16,589 bases of DNA from Geobacter sp. (GCA_003857395.1 RPRC01000152.1:1-16589), one strand, 5' to 3'; numbered from the stretch's first letter, positions 1 through 7,623 are shown. Translations and numbers: made by a program. Notes: generated by a model from the sequence alone, not told the origin.

Positions 1-258
1 GTTTCCCTGAAGACTTTGCCAGGATTTTCCCAGGTCGGCGGCGGCACCTTTCCCCTGTTGGAGATTCCCACCAGCCTGATTTCCGTCTCCGTGGCTGGAT
101 TGTCTGCCCAGCAGCTGGAGCAGAAACTGCGGACAAGCCCCCTGCCGATTATCGGCAGGATCTCTCAGGGTGAATTTCTCCTCGATCTCCGGACCCTGGC
201 CAACCAGGAGATCCCGGAGATCATCGTGGCCCTTCAAGCCCTCGCGACGTCATTGTGA
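1..258 (+). CDS. selA: L-seryl-tRNA(Sec) selenium transferase, C-terminal end (partial)
   Basis: Only the last 85 codons are in the window; the frame is open from base 1, so the start lies upstream. SelA is a PLP enzyme that converts seryl-tRNA(Sec) to selenocysteyl-tRNA(Sec) using selenophosphate. The visible part has the usual SelA tail: a glycine-rich stretch followed by P-L-x-E-I-P (residues about 13-23), a helix with Q-L-E-x-K-L-R, then P-I-I-G-R-I and the closing L-L-D-L-R-T-L strand with a final helix. The PLP-lysine region is outside the window. A TTG at base 16 can be read as a start but is an internal leucine. Its presence suggests the organism makes selenoproteins; selB and selC are not visible here. 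The family call rests on recognition of the C-terminal pattern. Confidence 0.85.
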   Translation, partial: VSLKTLPGFSQVGGGTFPLLEIPTSLISVSVAGLSAQQLEQKLRTSPLPIIGRISQGEFLLDLRTLANQEIPEIIVALQALATSL

Positions 259-293
259 CTCCTCCCCTGACACAAATGACGAAAGTCTGGCGC

Positions 294-326
294 CGGAGCC
301 CGTGACGTCGGCTCCGTTTCTTATTT
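294..326 (+). terminator. Hairpin terminator after selA
   Basis: A 7-bp GC-rich stem (CGGAGCC at 294-300, GGCTCCG at 310-316) with a 9-nt loop is followed by TTTCTTATTT. It lies 36 bases after the selA stop, as expected for an intrinsic terminator, although the T run is interrupted. A second, looser stem (AGCCGG at 335-340 with CCGGCT at 358-363) lies between it and the next gene's ribosome site; its role is unclear. Confidence 0.55.
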
Positions 327-382
327 CACCAAAAAGCCGGCCCCGTTTCACGACTGACCGGCTGTACGCATAAGGAGAAATC

Positions 383-955
383 ATGACACTCTACACGGAA
401 GAATGGATGAAAAAAAACTATACCTGCAGCGGCTGTTCCTGGAGCGGAACCGGCGGCGATACGACACGCGGGATCCTGTATCGTGGGACATTCCTCGAAC
501 TCAGCTGCCCGACCTGCTCGGAGTTTCTTGATGTTCTGATTCTCCCCGCGGAAAAAGGCTGTGCCCATTCCCGGGAAGGACTTACCGAAGAGCAGCTTCG
601 GGCAAAGGAAGAGGCGGATGAGCAGGAGCGGCAGTTCCGGGAAAAATGTCTTGTTTCGGCCGACCAGCTCCCGGACCTGCCCGCTGGCAAAATAACCCTC
701 AGCTGGGACATGGAACAGGACCAGACCCAGATTCGAAACGACGATACCGTTATCTGGAGCGAACCCGTTACCTACGAAGGATTCGACCGATTCGAGCAGG
801 TTGCACGGATCCTGAAGGAGAAATATGGCAGCCGCCTGATGGATCTTGCTCCCACCGACCGCAGCAAATTGTTTCTGTATGGAGATTACGAACCGGCCCT
901 TGCCTTCCTGAAAAAATTGCGGAAAGAACTTTTCGGCGTTGACGCCGAAGCCTGA
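383..955 (+). CDS. Unknown protein with N-terminal four-cysteine zinc knuckle
   Basis: This is a 190-aa soluble protein that I do not recognise. Two CxxC pairs, C15/C18 and C42/C45, are spaced like a zinc ribbon, with a Trp-rich turn (C-S-W-S-G) between them. Residues about 67-95 are highly charged and probably helical (Glu/Arg/Gln-rich). The rest is a mixed alpha/beta segment containing a W-D-M and an I-W-S-E-P strand, ending in a basic helix. No signal peptide or membrane segment is visible. The ATG is well supported by AAGGAG seven to eight bases upstream. The gene stands alone between two terminators, so it is probably a single-gene unit. The zinc site could serve protein or nucleic-acid binding, but no function can be assigned. 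The long opposite-strand ORF here is taken as a shadow because it lacks a ribosome site. Confidence 0.8.
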   Translation: MTLYTEEWMKKNYTCSGCSWSGTGGDTTRGILYRGTFLELSCPTCSEFLDVLILPAEKGCAHSREGLTEEQLRAKEEADEQERQFREKCLVSADQLPDLPAGKITLSWDMEQDQTQIRNDDTVIWSEPVTYEGFDRFEQVARILKEKYGSRLMDLAPTDRSKLFLYGDYEPALAFLKKLRKELFGVDAEA

Positions 956-974
956 TCTTCCTCGTGAAACAAAC

Positions 975-1006
975 GCGGGAGGCATTCTCTCCGGTAAGCC
1001 TCCCGC
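975..1006. terminator. Strong hairpin, probably a bidirectional terminator
   Basis: A perfect 9-bp GC-rich stem (GCGGGAGGC at 975-983, GCCTCCCGC at 998-1006) with a 14-nt loop lies between two convergent genes. On the plus strand it is followed by GCAGTTGTTCCTTATTCC, and on the minus strand by a short T-rich run (GTTTGTTT). The position 20 bases after one stop and about 65 after the other suits shared termination. Confidence 0.7.
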
Positions 1007-1070
1007 GCAGTTGTTCCTTATTCCTCGCTGAATCCACGTTTGAGTCCATCAGTAGGCTTTGGAAAATCTG

Positions 1071-1250
1071 TTACGGAGTACCTTTCAGCCTGTCCAGCAA
1101 CGCCCTGATGAATTTTTTCTTTTCCTTCAGCATGTCACGATATTCTCTGTTATCGGTCGCAGCGGTCTCGGTGATGAGTTCGGAGAGGGACGATTCAAGG
1201 ATTGCAATGAGGCTGAGAGTTTCCTGTTCTGTCAAATCAAGGCGTGTCAT
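1071..1250 (-). CDS. Small helical protein of unknown function
   Basis: This gene encodes 59 aa. The open frame extends further upstream, but the ATG at 1250 is chosen because AAGGAGG lies ten bases before it and the upstream residues look non-coding. The peptide starts M-T-R-L-D-L-T-E-Q-E and is rich in Glu, Leu and Lys. It is predicted as two amphipathic helices (residues about 8-28 and 31-55), with an acidic first helix and a basic K-E-K-K-K-F-I-R-A-L-L second helix. There are no cysteines, signal peptide or membrane segment. It is transcribed away from the PhnP-like gene and converges on the zinc-knuckle gene. A helical-hairpin protein of this size could be a small regulator or adaptor, but nothing in the sequence settles this. 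Confidence 0.65.
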   Translation of the reverse strand: MTRLDLTEQETLSLIAILESSLSELITETAATDNREYRDMLKEKKKFIRALLDRLKGTP

Positions 1251-1275
1251 GAGTGCTGCCTCCTTTCCCCTGCGG

Positions 1276-1303
1276 TTGATTTTTTCGTGCCCTTTTCTAT
1301 AGT
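1276..1303 (+). promoter_or_regulatory. Candidate sigma-70 promoter for the PhnP-like gene operon
   Basis: TTGATT (1276-1281), a 16-bp spacer and TATAGT (1298-1303) give a reasonable -35/-10 pair. Transcription would start near 1310 and leave a leader of about 125 nt before the ATG at 1436. No other pair of similar quality was noticed in this intergenic stretch. Confidence 0.4.
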
Positions 1304-1435
1304 ATAGCAAATCCCTGCACAACAGCCATGCCAGGCCCCACCTACCTTTCTTCCAGACGGTTGGCAGCGGGTATAAAGGCCTTGCCTGAACGGAAGTGCC
1401 ATGGTATTTTACTGCCCAATCCAGGGAGGATGTGC

Positions 1436-2224
1436 ATGAAGATAACGATTCTCGGCAGCGGAACATCCACCGGCGTTCCGATGGTCGGGTGCCATTGCCC
1501 GGTCTGTACCTCCTCCGACCCGAAGGATACGAGAACCCGAGCTTCCATCCTCGTCGAAATTGCAGGAAAATTCATCCTGGTCGACACCTCGCCCGACCTT
1601 CGACGACAGGCTCTCGCAAATGCCATCCCTCATGTCGATGCAGTGCTTTTCACCCACACCCACGCTGACCACATTAACGGTATCGACGACCTGAGGGGCT
1701 TTCACCTGCTTCACAAAAGAATTATCCCCTGCTACGGCTCCAAAGAAACTCTCGACCTGATCACCAGTAATTTTTCCTATATCTTTACCGGTGCATCGCA
1801 GGGCGGGTACACTCCTCTCCTGGAACCCCATCAGATCAGTGGCCCTTTTCATCTTTTCGGACAGACAGTACTGCCCATTCCCTTGGTACACGGCTATTCC
1901 TATTCCACCGGCTACCGAATCGGGGCAGTCGCATACCTGACAGACTGCAGCCGGATACCCGACACTTCCATGCACCTGCTGACCGGATTGGACATCCTGA
2001 TTCTTGATGCCCTCCGCTACACGCCCCATATCAGCCATTTCAATATTGACGAGTCGCTGAAAGTTGCGGAAACGCTGAAACCGCGCCGAACCATCCTGAC
2101 ACACCTGACTCACGAGGTCGCCCACCGGGATTGCGGAAAACTTCCGCCGGGTGTAGAATTTGCTTATGATGGCATGATCCTTGAATCAAAAATTGCTTCC
2201 ATTGCCTCCGACAGGCGATGGTAG
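1436..2224 (+). CDS. PhnP-like metallo-beta-lactamase-fold phosphodiesterase
   Basis: The product is 262 aa. The start ATG at 1436 follows GGGAGGA with a 5-base gap; the open frame before it is ignored. The metal-binding set of the MBL fold is complete: H74-x-H76-x-D78-H79, H152 in V-H-G, D170 in L-T-D, and H223 in L-T-H. The N-terminal G-C-H-C-P-V-C (C19, C21, C24) matches the extra structural zinc site known from E. coli PhnP. By family knowledge such enzymes hydrolyse cyclic phosphodiesters (PhnP acts on 5-phosphoribosyl 1,2-cyclic phosphate). No phn (C-P lyase) genes are nearby, so the real substrate is open. It lies 22 bp upstream of the 614-aa unknown gene and is probably co-transcribed with it. 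The protein should be cytoplasmic. Databases often call such proteins simply MBL-fold hydrolases. Confidence 0.85.
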   Translation: MKITILGSGTSTGVPMVGCHCPVCTSSDPKDTRTRASILVEIAGKFILVDTSPDLRRQALANAIPHVDAVLFTHTHADHINGIDDLRGFHLLHKRIIPCYGSKETLDLITSNFSYIFTGASQGGYTPLLEPHQISGPFHLFGQTVLPIPLVHGYSYSTGYRIGAVAYLTDCSRIPDTSMHLLTGLDILILDALRYTPHISHFNIDESLKVAETLKPRRTILTHLTHEVAHRDCGKLPPGVEFAYDGMILESKIASIASDRRW

Positions 2225-2246
2225 GAACAAACAATGGAAGGTTACG

Positions 2247-4091
2247 ATGCGAAAAGACATTCGCCTGCACGGAAGCACTGAAGGAGGCATCGAATACTAC
2301 GTTTTCCTGGCCGGGTCCGAGGTCTGTGAGCGTTTTTCCTACAGTTTCGGTGACGGAGAGCAAGACGAAGTTCGCTTCTTTTCACCGGGCAACGAATTCG
2401 TCATCGGGAAAAAGTATATCAGCCACCGCGGAAACGGGGGCTCCTTCTGCGAATACATGTTCGGCATCGACCAACCGCTAGCCGACCTGGCAAAAGGGGA
2501 CGTACTGAATCGACTCACCATGTACGGAGCCCATTACGGCGAAGAGAGCGGCAAACTCCAGTTCACGGACCGGACGGAAAGCTCTCTGAGTTATGACAAG
2601 ATTTTCTTCGACGGCAATGCTGTCTGCAATTATTTCTTTTTCACCAATTCCGCCCTTTTCAGCGGTGCTCTCAAGAAACAGCAGAAAGAGTTGGTGCGCA
2701 TCTTGGGCAAGACGATCAAACGCTCCGAAGCAGTCGGCAGAGAAGACGATAATCTTCTCATCGAAGAAATTCTTGACCTCATCCAGGACCCGAAAGCACA
2801 GCTTTTCCTCTTCAAACTTATCAACAGCAGCCACCGCAAGTACCATGACCTCTTTAAAAACCTCTATTATGCGAATAAAAAAATCTCCGATGAAGATTAC
2901 GCAAAAATCACCGAACTAGCTGCTTCGCTCGGAATCGACAGTTACCAGCAGGAGCGTATCCGTGTCGATGTCATGTACAAACACCGGAACAACAAATCTA
3001 TTGTCGATGGATACAAGAGCATTCTCGTTTCCTGCCATACGAGGGGCATGATCAACAAGATGGAGAACGCCCGTCTCACGCGACTGAAAACCCTGGCGGT
3101 ACGTAATAAAATTCCCGATGCCCTGTTTTACCCGCTGGACGAAATGCTGAAAAAGGACAAGTGGATCGTGGCAGAGGAAGAGCACGACTACCTTGCCGAA
3201 GTGCGGCAGATTCTTGAGGGAATGTTTCTGCGGGAACGCAATATCGACAACCGCATAAACAGTGAGGATATGCTGAAACTTCTCCACGCAAAACAGCGGG
3301 CCGATGAAAACCGCGATCACGCATTCGAGGAGATTCTCCTCGACTCCGGCAGAAGTTGCGACGAGAGAATACGGGACGGCGCCGACATGGCGCTTCTGGA
3401 AGAATTCTCTTCAATCATAACCTATTTCGACCGTTACGATTCCACCTCCTCCACCATCAACAAGATCGCCTTTATGGAAAACGTCCGTATTTCCGAGGAA
3501 ATGATCCGGAGTTTTCTTGGCAGCAAACGGGAGTTCGATGCCCTGAAAGAGGGCCTTTTCGAAGAGCTCTTCGTTGAAGGACTCTTCATCAATCGCTATC
3601 TCGGAAAATACGGCAAAAGCAAGATAAAGACCCTCCTCAAGGGACTCCAAAAGGTCGAGGATAATCGCCTGACCATCTCGGCCCTCCTTGCACAACTCCA
3701 TGCCCTTGACAGGGAAGAAAGCCTTTTCCTCCTGCTGAGAGAGAATGTCCGGGAACGGATCAGAAACTTCTATTCCCGGTACACGACACGGGCACACCAG
3801 GAGGAATTGAAGCAGGAGGTGAGCGAAGAGCTCCGTGCCAGGAAACTCCTGACGGTGGACATTCCTGACGCCCTGTTTCGTGAAACCATCCTTACTATCA
3901 AGAAGGAGGCAATGTACCTCCATACCATCTTGCCTTCTATTATCAATGATAAAAACATCTCGCTTCGGGAAGATTTCCTGGAAAATTCCGGACTAGATCG
4001 CTTCTTTGTGGAAGAGCTGGAAAGGGAATATTGCGATTTAAACTGCCTCGACCAGGATGAACTTTCCAGAATTCTCCGGGGCCAATCCTGA
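2247..4091 (+). CDS. Large charged helical protein of unknown function
   Basis: The protein is 614 aa. The ATG at 2247 is chosen because GGAAGG precedes it by five to six bases; the frame is open further upstream but overlaps the preceding gene. Residues 1 to about 130 look beta-rich (alternating Tyr/Phe/Val with G-D-G and H-R-G-N-G-G turns). From about 140 to the end it is almost wholly alpha-helical and strongly charged, with repeated Glu/Arg/Lys/Leu patterns. No signal peptide, membrane helix, nucleotide-binding loop or metal cluster is evident. I recall an uncharacterised delta-proteobacterial family of this size (TIGR04442) in Geobacter, but cannot verify membership here. The neighbours are a PhnP-like hydrolase 22 bp upstream and, 196 bp downstream, a GAF/sigma-54 activator. 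A role in sensing or signalling with that activator is a guess from position. Confidence 0.85.
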   Translation: MRKDIRLHGSTEGGIEYYVFLAGSEVCERFSYSFGDGEQDEVRFFSPGNEFVIGKKYISHRGNGGSFCEYMFGIDQPLADLAKGDVLNRLTMYGAHYGEESGKLQFTDRTESSLSYDKIFFDGNAVCNYFFFTNSALFSGALKKQQKELVRILGKTIKRSEAVGREDDNLLIEEILDLIQDPKAQLFLFKLINSSHRKYHDLFKNLYYANKKISDEDYAKITELAASLGIDSYQQERIRVDVMYKHRNNKSIVDGYKSILVSCHTRGMINKMENARLTRLKTLAVRNKIPDALFYPLDEMLKKDKWIVAEEEHDYLAEVRQILEGMFLRERNIDNRINSEDMLKLLHAKQRADENRDHAFEEILLDSGRSCDERIRDGADMALLEEFSSIITYFDRYDSTSSTINKIAFMENVRISEEMIRSFLGSKREFDALKEGLFEELFVEGLFINRYLGKYGKSKIKTLLKGLQKVEDNRLTISALLAQLHALDREESLFLLLRENVRERIRNFYSRYTTRAHQEELKQEVSEELRARKLLTVDIPDALFRETILTIKKEAMYLHTILPSIINDKNISLREDFLENSGLDRFFVEELEREYCDLNCLDQDELSRILRGQS

Positions 4092-4155
4092 CGCCTGCTC
4101 CCTTCATCCCTATTCAACCATTCACCAACGCCCCGCTCCTATTCCCATCACTATC

Positions 4156-4185
4156 TTGACTTTGCCGATACTTTACCTCTAAGAT
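4156..4185 (+). promoter_or_regulatory. Candidate sigma-70 promoter for the sigma-54 activator gene
   Basis: TTGACT (4156-4161), an 18-bp spacer and TAAGAT (4180-4185) give a plausible promoter about 95 bases before the ATG at 4288. No GG-N10-GC sigma-54 element was found in this 196-bp gap. Confidence 0.35.
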
Positions 4186-4237
4186 ATCCAACAGAGTACA
4201 CAATCTACTCACACCTGATAAATCACTAGTACTGGAA

Positions 4238-4267
4238 CGCGGGCACTGCAAGCCAAGCCTGTCCGCG
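4238..4267 (+). promoter_or_regulatory. Leader hairpin before the activator's ribosome site
   Basis: CGCGGGCA (4238-4245) pairs with TGTCCGCG (4260-4267), an 8-bp stem with one G-U pair and a 14-nt loop. It ends seven bases before the AAGGAG at 4275-4280, so it would sit in the 5' leader. No T run follows, so it is not an intrinsic terminator. Confidence 0.3.
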
Positions 4268-4287
4268 CATTGCAAAAGGAGTCTCCG

Positions 4288-7098
4288 ATGGGGCAACTCA
4301 AAGAACAGCTTCTCAAGCTTCAGGATAAAATCTGTCGGTACGGAAAGGAAAACCTGGAAGAGATGTTGTTCGCTACAGCCGAGGGAATTTGGCTTGTGTC
4401 TGAACTGGACCAGGTACGTATCTACCTTGAGGACCTGACGAACGGTACGCTTTCCTGCATGTTTGCCTCCGGCCCTCATTCCGACAAAATCAGGGAAACC
4501 TCCTTTCCCCTTGTTTCCCAGCAAGGGTTGGTCTCCACCGTTTTCGCGAATCAATCCGCGGCCGAGCTCAAGGACTGTCACAGAGAGAGCCTCCCGCTGG
4601 ATATAAAGCTTGCAGAAGATTTTTCCATTGCAGCAAGTTATCTTCTCCCCATCGTAAGTCACGGGCGCTCCATTGGCGTCATCTGTATTGACAACGAGAC
4701 ACCGGGAGAAGTACTTGCCGAGCCGGGCAAAGAGCTTTTGTCAGTATTCGTCGACGCCATCGCTACCAGCCTGAATGGAGCGAAGAAATACCAGCAGCAG
4801 ATTTTGCTGACAAGACGGGTGGAGGAATTCAAAAAACGGGAAGCAGCCGCATTCATGGTCAAGTCTGCAGTCCAGCTCATTGATCGCCTTTCTTTGGCAT
4901 CGGTACTCGTTCCAACCATCGACAACCTCGGCAAAACGCGCATGGAGGTTCTCGCCAGTTATTCCTCGGACCCAAGACTTAAAGCCCTCTATGATGAGCT
5001 CGGCTCCATCAGGCTGGGAAAGGGCAGCTCCCTGGTCGCCAAGTTCGTGGGTGATGACGGCCTGATTGCCGACGATCAGCTTCTGCAGCCGGTCTTTATC
5101 TCGGACCTTACCCAGCAGATCCTGCAGAAAAGGGCCCTGACGGAAAAAATGTCCCTCCGCTCCCTCTACATGGTGCCTCGCTATGAACCCGAAACGCGCA
5201 AGATCATCTGCCTGGTCAACTACTTCACGCGGGAGAATTACCAATTTACCGATTTTGAAACGGGAATACTCCAGACCCATGCAGAGATGGTAGAAAGGGT
5301 CCTCCGTGAGATCGGTGATGAACACCTTGAAATAAGGGTGCTCGCGGAAATAACCGCTCTTCTGCAGGAGCGCAACGAAGAACTGCAGACCTTTCTAGAC
5401 AAAGTGCTTTCAAAGGCCACCAAGCTGATCGGTGCCGACACCGGCAGCATTGCCGTAGTGCAGGAACTGGCCGGAGAGAAGCGGCTGGTTGTGGAAGACA
5501 GTTCCGGAACAATCATCGGCGCAAAAAACAAGCAATGGCTGAAGAGAGAGATCCCCGCTTTTCTGATTGGCGGCCCGGAACTTCCAAAGGAAGAACGCAG
5601 CCTGACTGGCTATGTGGCCTGGACAAAACAACCGAAGATTCTTGCAAACGTGGAAGAGGAAATCCAGGGTGAAGGCTTTCACCGATCGATCAGTGATATC
5701 ATCCAGAGCGAAATAGCCGTTCCGATCATCTGTGATGACGTGGTACTCGGGGTAATCTGTCTCAATTCCCTACAGCCGGGCTACTTCACCGAAGAGCACA
5801 AAAGGGTGCTGCAGATTATCGAAAGCCTGACCTCGCGCCACATCTCCGACATTCAGCAGATCGAAACTCTCCAGAGCCAGGTGGCAAGACTCACGAGCGA
5901 TGTCGCGTACAAGGATCCACTGGTATCGTCCTACCGGCTCGGCAACATCATCGGCAACAGCCGGAAAGCCCAGGAGGTGGTAGATTTTATCAACGCCGTG
6001 TGCCCGCCCATTTTCAACCGCATCGCCTACTGGAGCACCAACGTTCTCCATGAGGCCACACTGGGGCTTCCCTCGATCCTGGTGCTCGGCCAGACCGGCT
6101 CCGGGAAGGAATTTTTCTTCAACAACCTTTACAACAAGCTCAATGAAATGTACCGGGAGCAGATCAATCCCGCCGGGGAACTCCCGGTAAAGAAAACCAA
6201 CATTGCCGCATACAGTGGAGAGCTCACCTATTCCGAGCTGTTCGGTCACAAAAAGGGTGCGTTCACCGGTGCCTACAGCGATCGCAGAGGAATATTGGAA
6301 GAGTCACAGGGGGGGATCGTCTTTCTCGACGAAATCGGTGATGCCGACCCGAAAACACAGGTGCAGCTTCTCCGTTTTCTGGATAACGGCGGATTTATCC
6401 GCCTTGGAGAAAACATCGAGCGCTTTGGCCGAGTGCTCCTTGTTGCGGCTACCAACAAGAACCTCCAGGAAGAGATCAAGGCTGGGCGTTTCCGTGAAGA
6501 CTTGTACCACCGGCTTTCGGAGCTCTCGGTCCGGATCCCTTCCCTCAGTGAGCGCCGCGAAGACATTACCGATCTGTCCACCCATTTTCTTGGCAAACTT
6601 TACCGGACCTATCGCAACAAGGATGCTCCCTTGGAGGATGCACCAAAGCTCAGTGAAGACGCCAAAAATCTCCTGGTGAATCACCGCTTCGAGGGAAATA
6701 TCCGCGAATTGCGCAGTATCCTGCTACGGGCGCTTTTCTTCCGTACCGGGAAAAATATCACGGAAGAAGACATCCTGCGGGCGATCAGAAATGATTCTCA
6801 CGAATTGCAGGAAAGCACTCATGACAGGTTTCAGGACCAGCTTGCCGCAGAAATACTGGCATCAATCAAAGACGGAAAAGATTTCTGGGAAGAGGTCTAC
6901 GAACCCTATACGAAAAACCGCATTCCCAGGGATGTAGTGGCTCTCATCATCGAAAAATCCCGGCTGGAAGCGGGCAGGACCATGCCACAGATTGCACAAC
7001 ACCTGAAAGCGATCAGCGGTGACATCCACGCCGACACAGTGGAAAGGAAGAAATTTTTCAAGTTCAAGAATTTCCTCTACAAGACCATCAGGGTCTAG
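4288..7098 (+). CDS. GAF-domain sigma-54-dependent transcriptional activator
   Basis: The product is 936 aa. The ATG at 4288 follows AAGGAG by 7 bases; a TTG at 4270 lacks a ribosome site. Order of domains: GAF (about 15-160, with G-V-I-C-I-D near 131), a second GAF-like segment (about 190-335), a third GAF (about 350-520, G-V-I-C-L-N near 489), a short coiled coil, then an AAA+ sigma-54-interaction domain (about 552-830). AAA+ motifs are Walker A G-Q-T-G-S-G-K (601-607), GAFTGA (657-662), Walker B D681-E682, sensor I N723, arginine residues in R-F-R-E-D-L-Y-H-R (734-742), and sensor II G-N-I-R-E-L (803-808). GAFTGA is the loop that contacts sigma-54, so the protein should remodel sigma-54 polymerase. 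GAF domains usually bind small ligands or sense redox state. The C-terminus has no canonical Fis helix-turn-helix but carries a conserved-looking F-W-x-x-V-x-x-P-Y segment (866 onward), possibly a diverged DNA-binding part. Confidence 0.92.
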   Translation: MGQLKEQLLKLQDKICRYGKENLEEMLFATAEGIWLVSELDQVRIYLEDLTNGTLSCMFASGPHSDKIRETSFPLVSQQGLVSTVFANQSAAELKDCHRESLPLDIKLAEDFSIAASYLLPIVSHGRSIGVICIDNETPGEVLAEPGKELLSVFVDAIATSLNGAKKYQQQILLTRRVEEFKKREAAAFMVKSAVQLIDRLSLASVLVPTIDNLGKTRMEVLASYSSDPRLKALYDELGSIRLGKGSSLVAKFVGDDGLIADDQLLQPVFISDLTQQILQKRALTEKMSLRSLYMVPRYEPETRKIICLVNYFTRENYQFTDFETGILQTHAEMVERVLREIGDEHLEIRVLAEITALLQERNEELQTFLDKVLSKATKLIGADTGSIAVVQELAGEKRLVVEDSSGTIIGAKNKQWLKREIPAFLIGGPELPKEERSLTGYVAWTKQPKILANVEEEIQGEGFHRSISDIIQSEIAVPIICDDVVLGVICLNSLQPGYFTEEHKRVLQIIESLTSRHISDIQQIETLQSQVARLTSDVAYKDPLVSSYRLGNIIGNSRKAQEVVDFINAVCPPIFNRIAYWSTNVLHEATLGLPSILVLGQTGSGKEFFFNNLYNKLNEMYREQINPAGELPVKKTNIAAYSGELTYSELFGHKKGAFTGAYSDRRGILEESQGGIVFLDEIGDADPKTQVQLLRFLDNGGFIRLGENIERFGRVLLVAATNKNLQEEIKAGRFREDLYHRLSELSVRIPSLSERREDITDLSTHFLGKLYRTYRNKDAPLEDAPKLSEDAKNLLVNHRFEGNIRELRSILLRALFFRTGKNITEEDILRAIRNDSHELQESTHDRFQDQLAAEILASIKDGKDFWEEVYEPYTKNRIPRDVVALIIEKSRLEAGRTMPQIAQHLKAISGDIHADTVERKKFFKFKNFLYKTIRV

Positions 7099-7179
7099 GT
7101 GGCATTTCATCGGATGCAAAAAAACTTTAACGGGATATGCTTATGAGGTGCGGTTCAACATGTATGATGGGGAATGACT

Positions 7180-7323
7180 ATGAACATGGACCTTCTATTT
7201 GCAAACATGCGAAGCTGGTTTTATGGTCAACACTTCAGTTCGGGGGCATTTTTCGGGGGAATCATCCTTGCTGTCGCTGTTGTCGCAGTAGTGCTGTTGC
7301 TCTGCAGACCTCCCAAGGTATAA
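7180..7323 (+). CDS. Small single-pass membrane peptide
   Basis: The peptide is 47 aa. The ATG at 7180 has GGGG seven bases upstream; ATGs at 7174 and 7186 are alternatives in the same frame, and a TGA at 7165 closes the frame upstream. Residues 1-20 are polar/aromatic (R-S-W-F-Y-G). Residues about 22-41 form one hydrophobic helix (G-G-I-I-L-A-V-A-V-V-A-V-V-L-L), followed by C-R-P-P-K-V. This is a typical single-span microprotein, without a lipobox or clear signal cleavage site. It lies 82 bp after the activator gene. I do not recognise a family, and chance coding cannot be excluded for an ORF this short. Confidence 0.45.
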   Translation: MNMDLLFANMRSWFYGQHFSSGAFFGGIILAVAVVAVVLLLCRPPKV

Positions 7324-7623
7324 ATCGGGAGATTCCTTACCAGGCCAGCAGTGCCCCTGAAGTGACACGTGCAGAGGTTCCGGGCAGGCGAGGGCATAGC
7401 CACTATCAAGATGCTCTGAATGGCAGCGACACATCCCCTCAGTACTGGTATCCGAATTCGCCTTTCTGCGCTTAGATCGTATCTTTCTTGCGCGGCAGGA
7501 ATGTCAGGGCTTACTCCGAACAATTCCTCTGCTTCGCAATCTCATCCGTATGTATTGCATGGCCGGAACATTGCGCTACACTGGAAACAGAAAGCGCATC
7601 CCTTGCGAAAGGAGAACTGCCCA
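7324..7623. other. Gene-free stretch before the dksA-like gene
   Basis: No ORF here has a ribosome site and plausible protein composition. No tRNA, repeat or clear terminator was seen. The only notable content is the -24/-12 element at 7560-7575. The in-frame extension of the dksA-like gene upstream to 7420 looks like untranslated leader. Confidence 0.5.
7560..7575 (+). promoter_or_regulatory. Candidate sigma-54 (-24/-12) promoter
   Basis: TGGCCGG-AACA-TTGCG fits the consensus TGGCACG-N4-TTGCA, with the invariant GG and GC separated by exactly ten bases. It would start transcription near 7586, 38 bases before the ATG of the dksA-like gene. It is the only good GG-N10-GC match I found in the intergenic DNA of this window, and it lies downstream of a sigma-54 activator gene. 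Confidence 0.55.

Noticed and set aside
326..985. Minus-strand 219-codon ORF across the zinc-knuckle gene
   Set aside because: No ribosome site, and it crosses a terminator hairpin. The plus-strand frame has a strong ribosome site and a zinc motif, so this is a shadow.
7137..7475. Plus-strand 112-codon ORF overlapping the membrane peptide
   Set aside because: The composition is Cys/Ser/His-rich and non-protein-like, without a ribosome site; it is a shadow of the smaller ORF and non-coding DNA.
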